Assembly: GCA_038527215.1 (NCBI GenBank) | Contig: JBCBGC010000003.1 | Coordinates: 85,063 to 149,062 of the forward strand | Origin: JAWPMV01 sp038527215 | Lineage (GTDB): Bacteria > Bacteroidota > Bacteroidia > J057 | DNA: 64,000 nucleotides | Direction of reading: 5' to 3' | Shown here: piece after piece, positions 16,923 to 25,803 of the stretch | Numbering within the stretch: position 1 is the stretch's first letter | How the letters are laid out: the number at the start of each line of letters is the position of its first letter | Program-made: the position numbers and the translations under genes | The notes under the pieces: model-generated | What the model was told of the DNA's origin: nothing | What the model saw: the letters and a program-made list of their open reading frames with translations, nothing else | Databases searched by the model: none

Positions 16923-19900
16923 ATGCCCAGGTATCTGTTGCTACTATGCTTTGTATGCTCATGGAATCTTTCTTCATGGGCCCAAAGTCTGCTCCCTCCT
17001 GCTGCTCATGGCGGCAATCCCAACAAGACGTATAATCTTCGTAATCCGCGAGCCGGGACGGTCAATCCTCCCCTCCTTTACGATTATGAGCGTCAGAATC
17101 CTCAATACAGGAATCTTTTGCCCTCCCGAAGAAAATGTGTAACCGTAGAAGTCGAACAAGACTGGGGCGTTGCCCACGGTGCTGAAAAGGAATCGGAGGA
17201 GGATTTTGAAAAATGGATGCAGCAAACGCAGTCCCAAACCCAAAAGAGCCGGAGTACGAACCGGATAAATCCGAACGAGATTCTCACCATTCCAGTGGTG
17301 GTGCATGTCATCTACAGCAATGCCCTGGAAAATATCTCCGATGATCAGGTCCGCTCCCAAATCCGGGTGCTGAATGAAGATTATCGCCGCCAGAATGCGG
17401 ACGCACGCCTGACGCCAGCCCAGTTTCAACGGGATGCCGTCGATACAGGTATTGAATTCTGTCTGGCAGGGGTAGACCCCCGGGGACGACCAACCAATGG
17501 CATTGACCGCATATCCATGACGGGCAGTCCCTTTAGTGAAAGCTATATCAATGAATTTATCAAGCCCAATACCATCTGGGACCCCAACCGATACCTCAAT
17601 ATCTGGGTCTGCCGGGTAGCCGGAGGCATTTTGGGCTATGCCCAATTCCCGCAGTCCTCAGGCCTGACGGGTCTGCCCAGCAATCCAGGGGCCAACAAAA
17701 CCGACGGTGTAGTGATCAGCTACAATGTATTCGGCACGCTGGGAACCGTAGCGCCTCCTTTTGACCGGGGTCGGACCACTACCCATGAAATAGGACATTG
17801 GATGGGCCTGCGCCATATTTGGGGCGATGGGCCTTGCGGCGTAGATGATTATTGCGCAGATACACCTGAAGCAAATGAGGCTCATTTTTCCTGCCCCAAT
17901 GGCGGCATCAGCTGTAACAATGGGCGGGCCATGGTCTCCAATTTCATGGACTATACGGACGATGCCTGTATGAACCTTTTTACACGTAACCAAAGAACGC
18001 GCATGCGCACCGTGCTGGAAAACAGCCCTCGCAGATCTTCTCTGTTACGCTCCAATGTTTGTCAATCCAGTGTGGCACCGCCGAAACCTGAGTTTATCGC
18101 CGATGTGAATACCGGTTGTGGTCCACTAACCGTGAATTTCAGGGATTTGAGTAAAGGAAATCCTACCGCCTTTAAGTGGAGTTTCCCAGGCGGAAGGCCC
18201 AGTACGTCCAAAGAGCAGAATCCCAAAGTAGTCTATCGCAAACCCGGAATTTATCCGGTGACCATGGTAGTCAGCAATCCTGGCGGAGCCAAGCAAATCG
18301 TCCGTTCAGATTACATCAGAGTCCTTGAAGAAGCCCAACCACTCCCTCTGACCGTGGATTTTGAACCAGAATCTGCCTATCCACCCGCTGGATTCCAATT
18401 CATCAATGCCCAGCAAGATCAGGGCTGGGCCCCAACCGCCCGCATTGGCGGACAGGGACGCAGTAATGGTGCCCTGACCCTCAACAATTACGACAACAAT
18501 CTGCTAGGCAGCAGTGATCTGTTGATTTCGCCGGTTTTAGATTTTTCCGATGCGACCTCTCCCTCTTTAACCTTCGATGTAGCCTACACGGCTTTTAGTC
18601 CCCAATACAGTGATACCTTCGCCATTTTTGTGGCTACCGGTTGTAATGAAATATTCCGCTGCATCTATTACAAAGGAGGAGAAAATCTCAAAACAGCAGC
18701 TTACAAGCAGTTCCCTTTCAGCCCTTCTCCTGAAGAGTGGAGGAGTGAAGGCATTGACTTAAAGGCCTATGCTGGACAGCCAAGGGTACAATTTATTTTT
18801 GCCAGCTTCAACGGTCATGGCAATGATATCTATTTAGACAATCTCGTTTTCCGGAAAGAAGCCCTGCTAAAACCCGAGCCTAATTTTGCGGTTTCCCGCA
18901 ATCAGATATGCCAGGGAAGCAATGTTTCCTTTACGGATCAATCCACCAATAGCCCCACTTCTTGGGTATGGTCATTTCCTGGGGGTATTCCTGCGAGTGA
19001 TACCACCGCCAATCCAGTGGTTTCTTATCCCGAGGCCGGAACCTATGCCGTCATTCTGACGGCCGTCAACCAGGCGGGGGGAGCATCCATCACCAAAGAA
19101 AGCTGGATCACCGTCGATCCTGAGCCCAGCCTGAACCTGGTTGCCTCGGATTCTGTGATATGCGCGGGAGGAGAAGTAACCCTGACGGCCCAGGGCTTTG
19201 ACAATTTCGCCTGGAACTTTGGCGATGGAGAATTCATCCCCGGGGGACCTACCGTCAAGGTGCAACCTCCCCGCGACATGACCTTTAGCGTCAGAGCGGA
19301 AGGAGAATCCGGCTGTATTTCAGAAGCCAGTGCCCTGGTCAGGGTAGAACAAGGCCAAAAGTTGGAAGTCAGTCCGCCCACCCAGCGCATTTGCCAGGGA
19401 AGCAGCGTGGAACTGGTGGCCAGTGGGGCCATTTCTTATGTCTGGAGTCCGGCTGAGTCCCTCAACAAAAGTCGCGGCTCATCCGTGCTGGCCAGCCCCA
19501 CGGAAACCACCACCTTTATCGTCCTGGGCCGCACAGATGCCGGATGTGAAATGAAAAAAGAAGTGATCGTCGAAGTAGATCAGGCCCCGGCCTCCGTCTC
19601 TGCTCAGGCTTCAGATTTGGAAATCTGTCCGGGAGAAACGGTCCGTCTTACGGCCAGTGGAGGAGCCGCTTACCGTTGGTATCCTTCTTTTGACTTGAAC
19701 AGTCCTGAAGGCAGCGAAGTGATTGCTAGTCCTACGGCGACCACGACTTACAAAGTAGAAATACAAACCGAGACGGGCTGTTCCATAGAAAAAAGCCTGG
19801 TCATCCAGGTGGCAGCCATCCCAGAAGTGACGGCTTCCGCCAGAACCCAAAATATCTGTAAGGGAGAACCGGTAAGGCTTTCTGCCACCGGGGCAACCCG

Positions 19901-22451
19901 ATATCGCTGGTCTCCCGCCGAGGAACTTTCCTCTGCCTCAGCTAACCGCATCCAGGCTTTGCCTTCCCTGAGCACCCTTTACAAGGTGGTCGGCATGAAT
20001 GATGCCGGATGTAAAGATTCCGCTACCATTCAAATCAATGTGAGAGAAGCGAAACCCGTTACCCTCACCGTCAGCGATCCCGTCATCTGTCGCGGTCAGG
20101 GCAGCGTCCTTACCGCTTCCGGGGCCAATAAGTATAGCTGGTCTACGCGTGCTGGTGCCTTGACTCAACGGGGACCGCGTCTAAGTGTACGCCCGCGTGA
20201 GGATACGGAATATTTTGTTCGGGCTACTGACGAATTTGGCTGCGAAAGTGAAGCCACGGCTATGGTGCAGGTTTCTGAAGGGGGCTTTCCTAAAGCAGAT
20301 TTTTCTGCGGACAAAACCCTCACCTGTGCCGGTCAGGAAATTCAGTTCCGTTCCCTCTCGCAAGGCGCGGTAGATTATTTCTGGGAATTCCCGAATGGAT
20401 CGCCCGCGACCTCTCGCGAGCCCAATCCGGTAGTTACCTATTCCAAAGAAGGCATCTATGATGTGGTGCTCACCGTAAGTGGGTGCAGCAGGCAGCGGGA
20501 TCAAAGAACGCAGTATGGTTATGTCGTGGTCAACGAGCCTTTCCGGCTTCGCCTGGACCAGCGCAGCCAAAGCATCTGTGCAGGAGAGTCTGTAGAAATT
20601 AATGCTTCAGGCGGGGTCAATTACAGCTGGTCCCCAGCGATGGGATTGGATAGAACCGCTGGCTCCAGCGTTATCGCTCAACCCAATATGACCACGACTT
20701 ACACCCTGACCTCAGAAGATCGGGAGGGCTGTATCGCTACGGAAGAAATTACCCTGGAAGTAGTAGAAGGTACCGGCAAATTGCTGGTCGAACCTGCGGT
20801 ACCGCCGGTGATCTGTGCCGGTGAAAGTGTCACCCTGCAAGCTGTAGGAGGACTGGATGTGCGTTGGACACCGGCTACCGGACTAGACGCGGACGATCAG
20901 GCTACTGTCACTGCCAGACCAGAAGTAACCACTACTTATCGGGTTTCCGGCACCAATTACAGCGGGTGTAAATTAGAAAACACCGTGAAAGTGATCGTCC
21001 ATCCTAAAAATGAATTAACCGCCACGGCAGACCGACCCACCATTTGTTCCGGGGAGCAGGTCAACCTTAGCTTGGATCAGTCAGGGGTATACAACTGGTC
21101 TCCTACCGTGGGACTCAGTACCACCAAAGGCACGGAAATCACGGCTTTCCCGCTGGAGACTACCACCTATACCGTAACGGGGGTGGATGCCAATGGCTGC
21201 CATAGCCAGGCCTCGGTGCAGGTCCAGGTAGATCAGGGCGCGCCTATCCGGGTAACCGCTCAGGAATTAGAATTGTGTAAAGGAGAAGCCACTTTGCTGA
21301 CAGCCTCAGGCGGAAGCAACTACGTCTGGGCACCAGCCAATGGCCTGGATAAGACTTCCGGGCCCATCGTAACCGCAGCGCCTACTCAAACCACCACCTA
21401 TACGGTCAGCACAGGCGGGCAGCAATGTGGCAATGAGCAATCCATTACCATTGCGGTCATTGAACCCAAGCCGTTGGCCATCTCTCCTGCCAATCCGCAG
21501 ATTTGTCCGGGAGAAAGCGTCAACCTGGAAGTCTCCGGCGGAACCCGCTACATCTGGGATGCCGCAGAAGGCTTGAGTTCGATCGGAGGTGCCCAGGTTT
21601 CTGTCAAACCTACCCAGACCACCAGCTATACGGTACGGTCTTTTGACCCGAATGCATTCTGTGAAACCAAAGGAGCCGTAACGGTCGTGGTAAAAGAAAC
21701 AAACTTCCTCCGGGTATCGGCCTCAAAGGCTACGGTTTGCCCCAATGAGGAGGTTGTACTCCTGGCTGAAGGAGGAGCAGAATACCGCTGGGAAGAAGGC
21801 AGCGGACTGGATGACAGCGTATATGCCCGCGCCTACGCCTACCCGGAAATGGGCAGTACCTTCCGAGTCGTAGGAACCGATGCCGTAGGCTGTAAAGATA
21901 CTGCCACCCTGCGGGTGGATGTTCGCCCCATGGTAGCCAATTTCACGGTTACCGATTCCATGGTTGATTTGGCAGACGGACAGAGCCTGCTCCGCTTCAC
22001 CGACGAAACGGATGGCGCCAAAGCCTGGGCCTGGAATTTCGGTCAAGGCAGTACTTCTGCCGAAGAAATGCCCGCGCACGTATTCTCCGAGCCCGGTAAA
22101 TACCCTGTGAGCCTGATTGTCAGCAACGGCATCTGTACCGATACGGTCTCCAAAACCATTGTGGTAACCAATACCAGTAGCCTGGAGGAATTGCAAGAAG
22201 ATGGGGAAATCGAAATCGCCGAAATTGCTCAGGAAGGAAAAGTAGACCTTTCGGTAGATACGCCCCGCAATATGTTCCTCAACCTGCGGATTTTGGATGC
22301 CAGAGGTACCCAACTGCTGGCCACAACCCTCCGGGTTCAACCGGGAGAATTTGCCCAGCAGCTTGACCTCACGGCCTATGATAAAGGCTTGTATCACATC
22401 CAACTGAGCGACGGCATCGATATCTATACCCAGGAGGTATACTATCCTTAG
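16923..22451 (+). CDS. Secreted M43 metalloprotease with PKD and 11 Ig-like modules, T9SS cargo
   Basis: 1842-residue extracellular protease. The signal peptide is MPRYLLLLCFVCSWNLSSWA. A pappalysin/cytophagalysin-type zinc protease domain follows (about 120-375): zinc site HEIGHWMGLRHIWG near residue 287 and Met-turn NFMDYTDDAC. Next come a PKD domain (about 390-475), a jelly-roll/MAM-like region (about 480-640), a second PKD, then eleven Ig-like modules of about 75 residues. Each Ig-like module has an N-terminal I-C-x-G-E/G-x-V-x-L-x-A-x-G and a second Cys in a (D/E)xxGC motif. A third PKD interrupts after module 5 and a fourth follows module 11. The last 75 residues are a T9SS type A sorting domain (FLNLRILDARG...GLYHIQLSDG), so it is exported through the outer membrane and attached or released. 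The stalk probably holds the protease away from the surface. A terminator follows at 22479-22525. It is a single-gene unit. Confidence 0.95.
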   Translation: MPRYLLLLCFVCSWNLSSWAQSLLPPAAHGGNPNKTYNLRNPRAGTVNPPLLYDYERQNPQYRNLLPSRRKCVTVEVEQDWGVAHGAEKESEEDFEKWMQQTQSQTQKSRSTNRINPNEILTIPVVVHVIYSNALENISDDQVRSQIRVLNEDYRRQNADARLTPAQFQRDAVDTGIEFCLAGVDPRGRPTNGIDRISMTGSPFSESYINEFIKPNTIWDPNRYLNIWVCRVAGGILGYAQFPQSSGLTGLPSNPGANKTDGVVISYNVFGTLGTVAPPFDRGRTTTHEIGHWMGLRHIWGDGPCGVDDYCADTPEANEAHFSCPNGGISCNNGRAMVSNFMDYTDDACMNLFTRNQRTRMRTVLENSPRRSSLLRSNVCQSSVAPPKPEFIADVNTGCGPLTVNFRDLSKGNPTAFKWSFPGGRPSTSKEQNPKVVYRKPGIYPVTMVVSNPGGAKQIVRSDYIRVLEEAQPLPLTVDFEPESAYPPAGFQFINAQQDQGWAPTARIGGQGRSNGALTLNNYDNNLLGSSDLLISPVLDFSDATSPSLTFDVAYTAFSPQYSDTFAIFVATGCNEIFRCIYYKGGENLKTAAYKQFPFSPSPEEWRSEGIDLKAYAGQPRVQFIFASFNGHGNDIYLDNLVFRKEALLKPEPNFAVSRNQICQGSNVSFTDQSTNSPTSWVWSFPGGIPASDTTANPVVSYPEAGTYAVILTAVNQAGGASITKESWITVDPEPSLNLVASDSVICAGGEVTLTAQGFDNFAWNFGDGEFIPGGPTVKVQPPRDMTFSVRAEGESGCISEASALVRVEQGQKLEVSPPTQRICQGSSVELVASGAISYVWSPAESLNKSRGSSVLASPTETTTFIVLGRTDAGCEMKKEVIVEVDQAPASVSAQASDLEICPGETVRLTASGGAAYRWYPSFDLNSPEGSEVIASPTATTTYKVEIQTETGCSIEKSLVIQVAAIPEVTASARTQNICKGEPVRLSATGATRYRWSPAEELSSASANRIQALPSLSTLYKVVGMNDAGCKDSATIQINVREAKPVTLTVSDPVICRGQGSVLTASGANKYSWSTRAGALTQRGPRLSVRPREDTEYFVRATDEFGCESEATAMVQVSEGGFPKADFSADKTLTCAGQEIQFRSLSQGAVDYFWEFPNGSPATSREPNPVVTYSKEGIYDVVLTVSGCSRQRDQRTQYGYVVVNEPFRLRLDQRSQSICAGESVEINASGGVNYSWSPAMGLDRTAGSSVIAQPNMTTTYTLTSEDREGCIATEEITLEVVEGTGKLLVEPAVPPVICAGESVTLQAVGGLDVRWTPATGLDADDQATVTARPEVTTTYRVSGTNYSGCKLENTVKVIVHPKNELTATADRPTICSGEQVNLSLDQSGVYNWSPTVGLSTTKGTEITAFPLETTTYTVTGVDANGCHSQASVQVQVDQGAPIRVTAQELELCKGEATLLTASGGSNYVWAPANGLDKTSGPIVTAAPTQTTTYTVSTGGQQCGNEQSITIAVIEPKPLAISPANPQICPGESVNLEVSGGTRYIWDAAEGLSSIGGAQVSVKPTQTTSYTVRSFDPNAFCETKGAVTVVVKETNFLRVSASKATVCPNEEVVLLAEGGAEYRWEEGSGLDDSVYARAYAYPEMGSTFRVVGTDAVGCKDTATLRVDVRPMVANFTVTDSMVDLADGQSLLRFTDETDGAKAWAWNFGQGSTSAEEMPAHVFSEPGKYPVSLIVSNGICTDTVSKTIVVTNTSSLEELQEDGEIEIAEIAQEGKVDLSVDTPRNMFLNLRILDARGTQLLATTLRVQPGEFAQQLDLTAYDKGLYHIQLSDGIDIYTQEVYYP

Positions 22452-22478
22452 AAGACCTAAGAATTAAACATTCCATCC

Positions 22479-22525
22479 AAGGGCAGGCGCGCGCGTCTGC
22501 CCCTTTGCTTTTGTCTGTTTTTTAG
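22479..22525 (+). terminator. Intrinsic terminator after the metalloprotease gene
   Basis: GGGCAG (22481-22486) and CTGCCC (22497-22502) enclose an alternating GCGCGCGCGT loop, followed by a T-rich tract ending TTTTTT near 22522. Confidence 0.75.
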
Positions 22526-22553
22526 AAGAGGGAGAGAGGTATATATGAAAAAA

Positions 22554-22589
22554 GGAAAATATTATTTTGTCAATATTTTCCTATCTTTG
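22554..22589 (+). promoter_or_regulatory. Promoter -7 element with overlapping inverted-repeat operator for fadH
   Basis: TATCTTTG at 22582-22589 matches the Bacteroidota -7 consensus TAnnTTTG. Immediately upstream is a perfect inverted repeat GGAAAATATT (22554-22563) and AATATTTTCC (22572-22581) with an 8-base spacer, which occupies the -33 position; no clear -33 TTTG is present. Binding there would block or replace -33 recognition, as expected for a fatty-acid-responsive TetR-type repressor or an activator. The start codon is 28 bases downstream. Confidence 0.7.
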
Positions 22590-22617
22590 ATTTCCTCAAT
22601 ATCAAGTCGACACTACT

Positions 22618-24633
22618 ATGTACGAAAAACTGCTTTCCCCCTTAGACCTGGGATTCACTAGCTTAAAAAATCGCGTTCTCATGGGCTCCATGCACACCAT
22701 GCTGGAAGAAGCGCCCAATGGCTTTGAAAGAGCCGCAGCTTACTATGCTGAAAGAGCACGAGGAGAAGTAGGCTTGATCGTAACCGGAGGCATCGGGCCT
22801 AACGAAGAAGGCCGGGTCGCCCCACATTCAGCGGTTTTGACCAATGAAGCGGAAGTAGCTCAACACCGCCTGATTACCGAAGCAGTCCACAAGGAAGGTG
22901 GAAAAATCTGCATGCAGATTCTCCACGCCGGCCGATATGCCTACCATAATAAAAGTGTGGCCCCTTCTCCCCTGCGGGCTCCCATCAACCCTTTGACCCC
23001 ACGGGAGATGACAGATGAGGACGTCTGGCGCACCATCCATGACTATGGGCAGTGTGCAGCTCTGGCGCAGGAAGCAGGTTATGATGGGGTAGAAGTCATG
23101 GGCTCAGAAGGCTACCTCATTAATGAGTTTTTGGTAAAAAGAACCAATCATCGGGAAGATAGTTGGGGCGGCACTTACGAAAACCGCATGCGCTTCCCGA
23201 TCGAGATCGTCAAAGAGGTACGTAAGCGTACGGGAACGGATTTTATCATCATTTTCCGGCTTTCCATGCTAGACCTGGTAGAAGGTGGCAGTACCTGGGA
23301 AGAAGTGGTGCAACTAGCCAAGGAAATCGAAAAAGCCGGAGCGACCATTATTAATACCGGCATTGGTTGGCACGAGGCCCGGGTTCCTACCATTGGCACG
23401 GTAGTGCCTAGGGGCGGATTTGCCTGGGTAACCAAGCGCATGATGGGGGAAGTCAATATTCCCCTCATCACCACCAACCGGATCAACATGCCGGGCATTG
23501 CAGAGGAAATTCTCCAGGATGGCGCAGCCGATATGGTTTCTATGGCTCGTCCTTTCCTGGCTGATGCGGATCTGGTGAAAAAAGCCATGGAAAACCGGGC
23601 GGATGAAATCAACACTTGTATCGCCTGTAACCAGGCTTGCCTGGACCACACCTTTACCATGCAGGTCTCTTCCTGTCTGGTCAATCCGAGGGCTTGCCAT
23701 GAGACAGAGTTAAATTATTTGCCGACTAATCATCCGAAAAAAATCGCCGTAGTGGGTGCAGGTCCTGCGGGGCTGGCCGCGGCTACCATCGCCGCAGAAA
23801 GAGGCCATCAGGTGGATCTTTTTGAGGCAGAGAAAGAGATCGGGGGTCAGTTCAATATGGCGAAAGTCATACCTGGTAAAGAAGAATATGCTGAGACCAT
23901 CCGCTACTATGGTCGGCAGATCGAAATTCATGGCGTAAACCTCCACCTCAATCATCGCGTTGGCTCCCAGGAGTTGATCGACGGAGGCTACGATGAAGTC
24001 ATTCTAGCCACAGGGGTTACCCCTCGCAAAGTGGATTTTGAAGGGGCGGATCACGCCAAAGTCCTGGACTATGCCGAGGTGCTATATCAGCAGAAGCCGG
24101 TCGGAAAACGGGTGGCCATTGTCGGGGCTGGAGGGATCGGCTTTGATATGGCGGAGTTTTTGGCCCACGAAGGAGAGCTTCCCAGTTTACATACAGAACA
24201 CTACATGAAAGAATGGGGCGTTGATATGAGCTATCAGAAGGGGGGTTCATTGGCTCCTGCTGAACCGGCTCCTTCTCCCAGAGAAATATACCTGCTCAAG
24301 CGCTCTGGCGGAAAGCATGGCAAAGGCCTGGGCAAAACCACAGGCTGGATTCACCGGGCCAGTTTGGCGATGAAACAGGTGAATATGCTTGGCAATGTCA
24401 GCTATCAAAAAGTAGACGATCAGGGATTCCACATCCTGGTGGGAGATGAACCTCGGGTGCTGGAAGTGGACCATGTAGTGATTTGTGCTGGACAGGAACC
24501 CCTCATCGCGTTGCAGGAAAGCCTGGAGCAAGCGGGGATGAACGTTCACTTGATTGGCGGCTCCAAGAAAGCGGGCGGCCTGGATGCCAAACGAGCCATC
24601 AAAGAAGCCGCTTATCTGGTCGCAGCCCTATAA
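22618..24633 (+). CDS. fadH: NADPH-dependent 2,4-dienoyl-CoA reductase
   Basis: Cytoplasmic flavo-iron-sulfur enzyme that reduces 2,4-dienoyl-CoA during oxidation of unsaturated fatty acids. It has 671 residues, the normal length for FadH. Domains: an old-yellow-enzyme TIM barrel with FMN (1-335, including MGSMHTMLEEAPNG and QILHAGRYAYH); a 4Fe-4S site with C-x2-C-x3-C-x11-C (CIACNQACL...C near residue 336); then FAD- and NADPH-binding Rossmann segments (VVGAGPAGLAAATIAAERG; IVGAGGIGFDMAEF). The context with two acyl-CoA dehydrogenases some 7 kb away fits lipid catabolism. Close OYE-family relatives (trimethylamine dehydrogenase-like, enoate reductases) share this architecture, so the substrate call is likely rather than certain. 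It is probably controlled by the inverted repeat at its promoter. Confidence 0.88.
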   Translation: MYEKLLSPLDLGFTSLKNRVLMGSMHTMLEEAPNGFERAAAYYAERARGEVGLIVTGGIGPNEEGRVAPHSAVLTNEAEVAQHRLITEAVHKEGGKICMQILHAGRYAYHNKSVAPSPLRAPINPLTPREMTDEDVWRTIHDYGQCAALAQEAGYDGVEVMGSEGYLINEFLVKRTNHREDSWGGTYENRMRFPIEIVKEVRKRTGTDFIIIFRLSMLDLVEGGSTWEEVVQLAKEIEKAGATIINTGIGWHEARVPTIGTVVPRGGFAWVTKRMMGEVNIPLITTNRINMPGIAEEILQDGAADMVSMARPFLADADLVKKAMENRADEINTCIACNQACLDHTFTMQVSSCLVNPRACHETELNYLPTNHPKKIAVVGAGPAGLAAATIAAERGHQVDLFEAEKEIGGQFNMAKVIPGKEEYAETIRYYGRQIEIHGVNLHLNHRVGSQELIDGGYDEVILATGVTPRKVDFEGADHAKVLDYAEVLYQQKPVGKRVAIVGAGGIGFDMAEFLAHEGELPSLHTEHYMKEWGVDMSYQKGGSLAPAEPAPSPREIYLLKRSGGKHGKGLGKTTGWIHRASLAMKQVNMLGNVSYQKVDDQGFHILVGDEPRVLEVDHVVICAGQEPLIALQESLEQAGMNVHLIGGSKKAGGLDAKRAIKEAAYLVAAL

Positions 24634-25761
24634 TGATCCTTTATACCACACCCGGTAAATAACCCCTGCCTGATCATCAGAAATCAGCAGCGAACCATCA
24701 GGGGCCTCAAGGACGTCTACCGGCCGACCCCAGGCTTTGCCGTCTGCTAACCAACCCCTGACAAAGGGCTCATAGGATATGGCCTGGCCTCCTTCCAAGG
24801 TGACCTGGCTGACTTGATAGCCGATGGGTTCGCTTCGGTTCCAGGACCCGTGTTCGGCAATGAAAACACGCTGCTTGTAAGCAGCAGGGAACATATTGCC
24901 CTGGTAAAAGCTGAGCCCCAGCGCGGCTCCGTGAGGATGGAGGGCCTGGACGGGGGCCTGGAAATCTGCACAAGGATATTTGGTCCCAAACTTTGGATCA
25001 GGATGCACCCCTGCATGGCAATAGGGATACCCAAAATGCTGGCCGGCTTCTTCGACCCGGTTCAACTCATCCGGTGGCAAGTCATCTCCCAAAAAGTCGC
25101 GACCATTATCAGTAAACCAAAGTTCTCCGGTGGTAGGATGCCAGGAAAAGCCCACCGAATTACGAATGCCTTTTGCATACACTTCTCCTCCGCTCCCATC
25201 AAGGTTCATGCGTCGGATATGCATATACTCCTCATAATCCCGTTCACAGATGTTGCAGGGAGCCCCTACCGCTACGTATAGCTTTTCGTCCGGACCTACC
25301 CCCAGATATTTACCTCCATGCCAGCGATCAGCAGGTAGGTCATCGGTCACTAGTTCCAACGAAGGCGGGTCAGTCAGGCGAGATTCAATGTCGGCCAGTC
25401 GGAATATTTTGTCTAAATCGGAAATAAAAAGGGTACCCTGATGAAAAGCCACGCCCAGCGGCTGGTCCAATCCTTCGGCTATCACATGCCGAACTTCCGC
25501 CTGTTGATCTCCATCTTCATCCCTCAGGGCATATACCTTTCCAGCGGAACGACTGCCTACGAACAGCGTTCCTTGCGCTCCCCAGCACATAGCCCTGGCG
25601 TTGGCTACCCCTTCAGCATAGAGATCTATCTGAAAGCCTGCTGGAACTTCGAGGGATGATAGTTGGATGGGACCGCCGGATTCGGCGGGACGGTTGACGC
25701 TAATACAGGCTACACACAGGAGGAGCCCCCATAAATTGGCAGTGAACGAAATTACTCTCAT
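24628..25761 (-). CDS. Sorbosone-dehydrogenase-like beta-propeller lipoprotein
   Basis: 377-residue secreted propeller of the L-sorbosone/glucose dehydrogenase superfamily. Family members use PQQ, but the cofactor is often unproven and no PQQ biosynthesis genes are in the window. The signal sequence ends in LLLCVACIS, a plausible lipobox (Cys near 17-19), so it is probably a membrane lipoprotein. Visible family motifs are ANARAMCWGAQGTLFVGSR, GGKYLGVGPDEKLYVAVGAP, the C-N-I-C pair, GIRNSVGFSWHPTTGELWFTDNGRD and DELNRVEEAGQHFGYPYC. It is convergent with fadH, with the last 6 bases overlapping. It lies 42 bases downstream of ispH and may be co-transcribed with it by read-through. Its substrate is unknown. 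Confidence 0.85.
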   Translation of the reverse strand: MRVISFTANLWGLLLCVACISVNRPAESGGPIQLSSLEVPAGFQIDLYAEGVANARAMCWGAQGTLFVGSRSAGKVYALRDEDGDQQAEVRHVIAEGLDQPLGVAFHQGTLFISDLDKIFRLADIESRLTDPPSLELVTDDLPADRWHGGKYLGVGPDEKLYVAVGAPCNICERDYEEYMHIRRMNLDGSGGEVYAKGIRNSVGFSWHPTTGELWFTDNGRDFLGDDLPPDELNRVEEAGQHFGYPYCHAGVHPDPKFGTKYPCADFQAPVQALHPHGAALGLSFYQGNMFPAAYKQRVFIAEHGSWNRSEPIGYQVSQVTLEGGQAISYEPFVRGWLADGKAWGRPVDVLEAPDGSLLISDDQAGVIYRVWYKGSL

Positions 25762-25803
25762 AGGTACGAATGTGGGATGGCCCTTTCCGGCCTTGCCTTA
25801 AAG

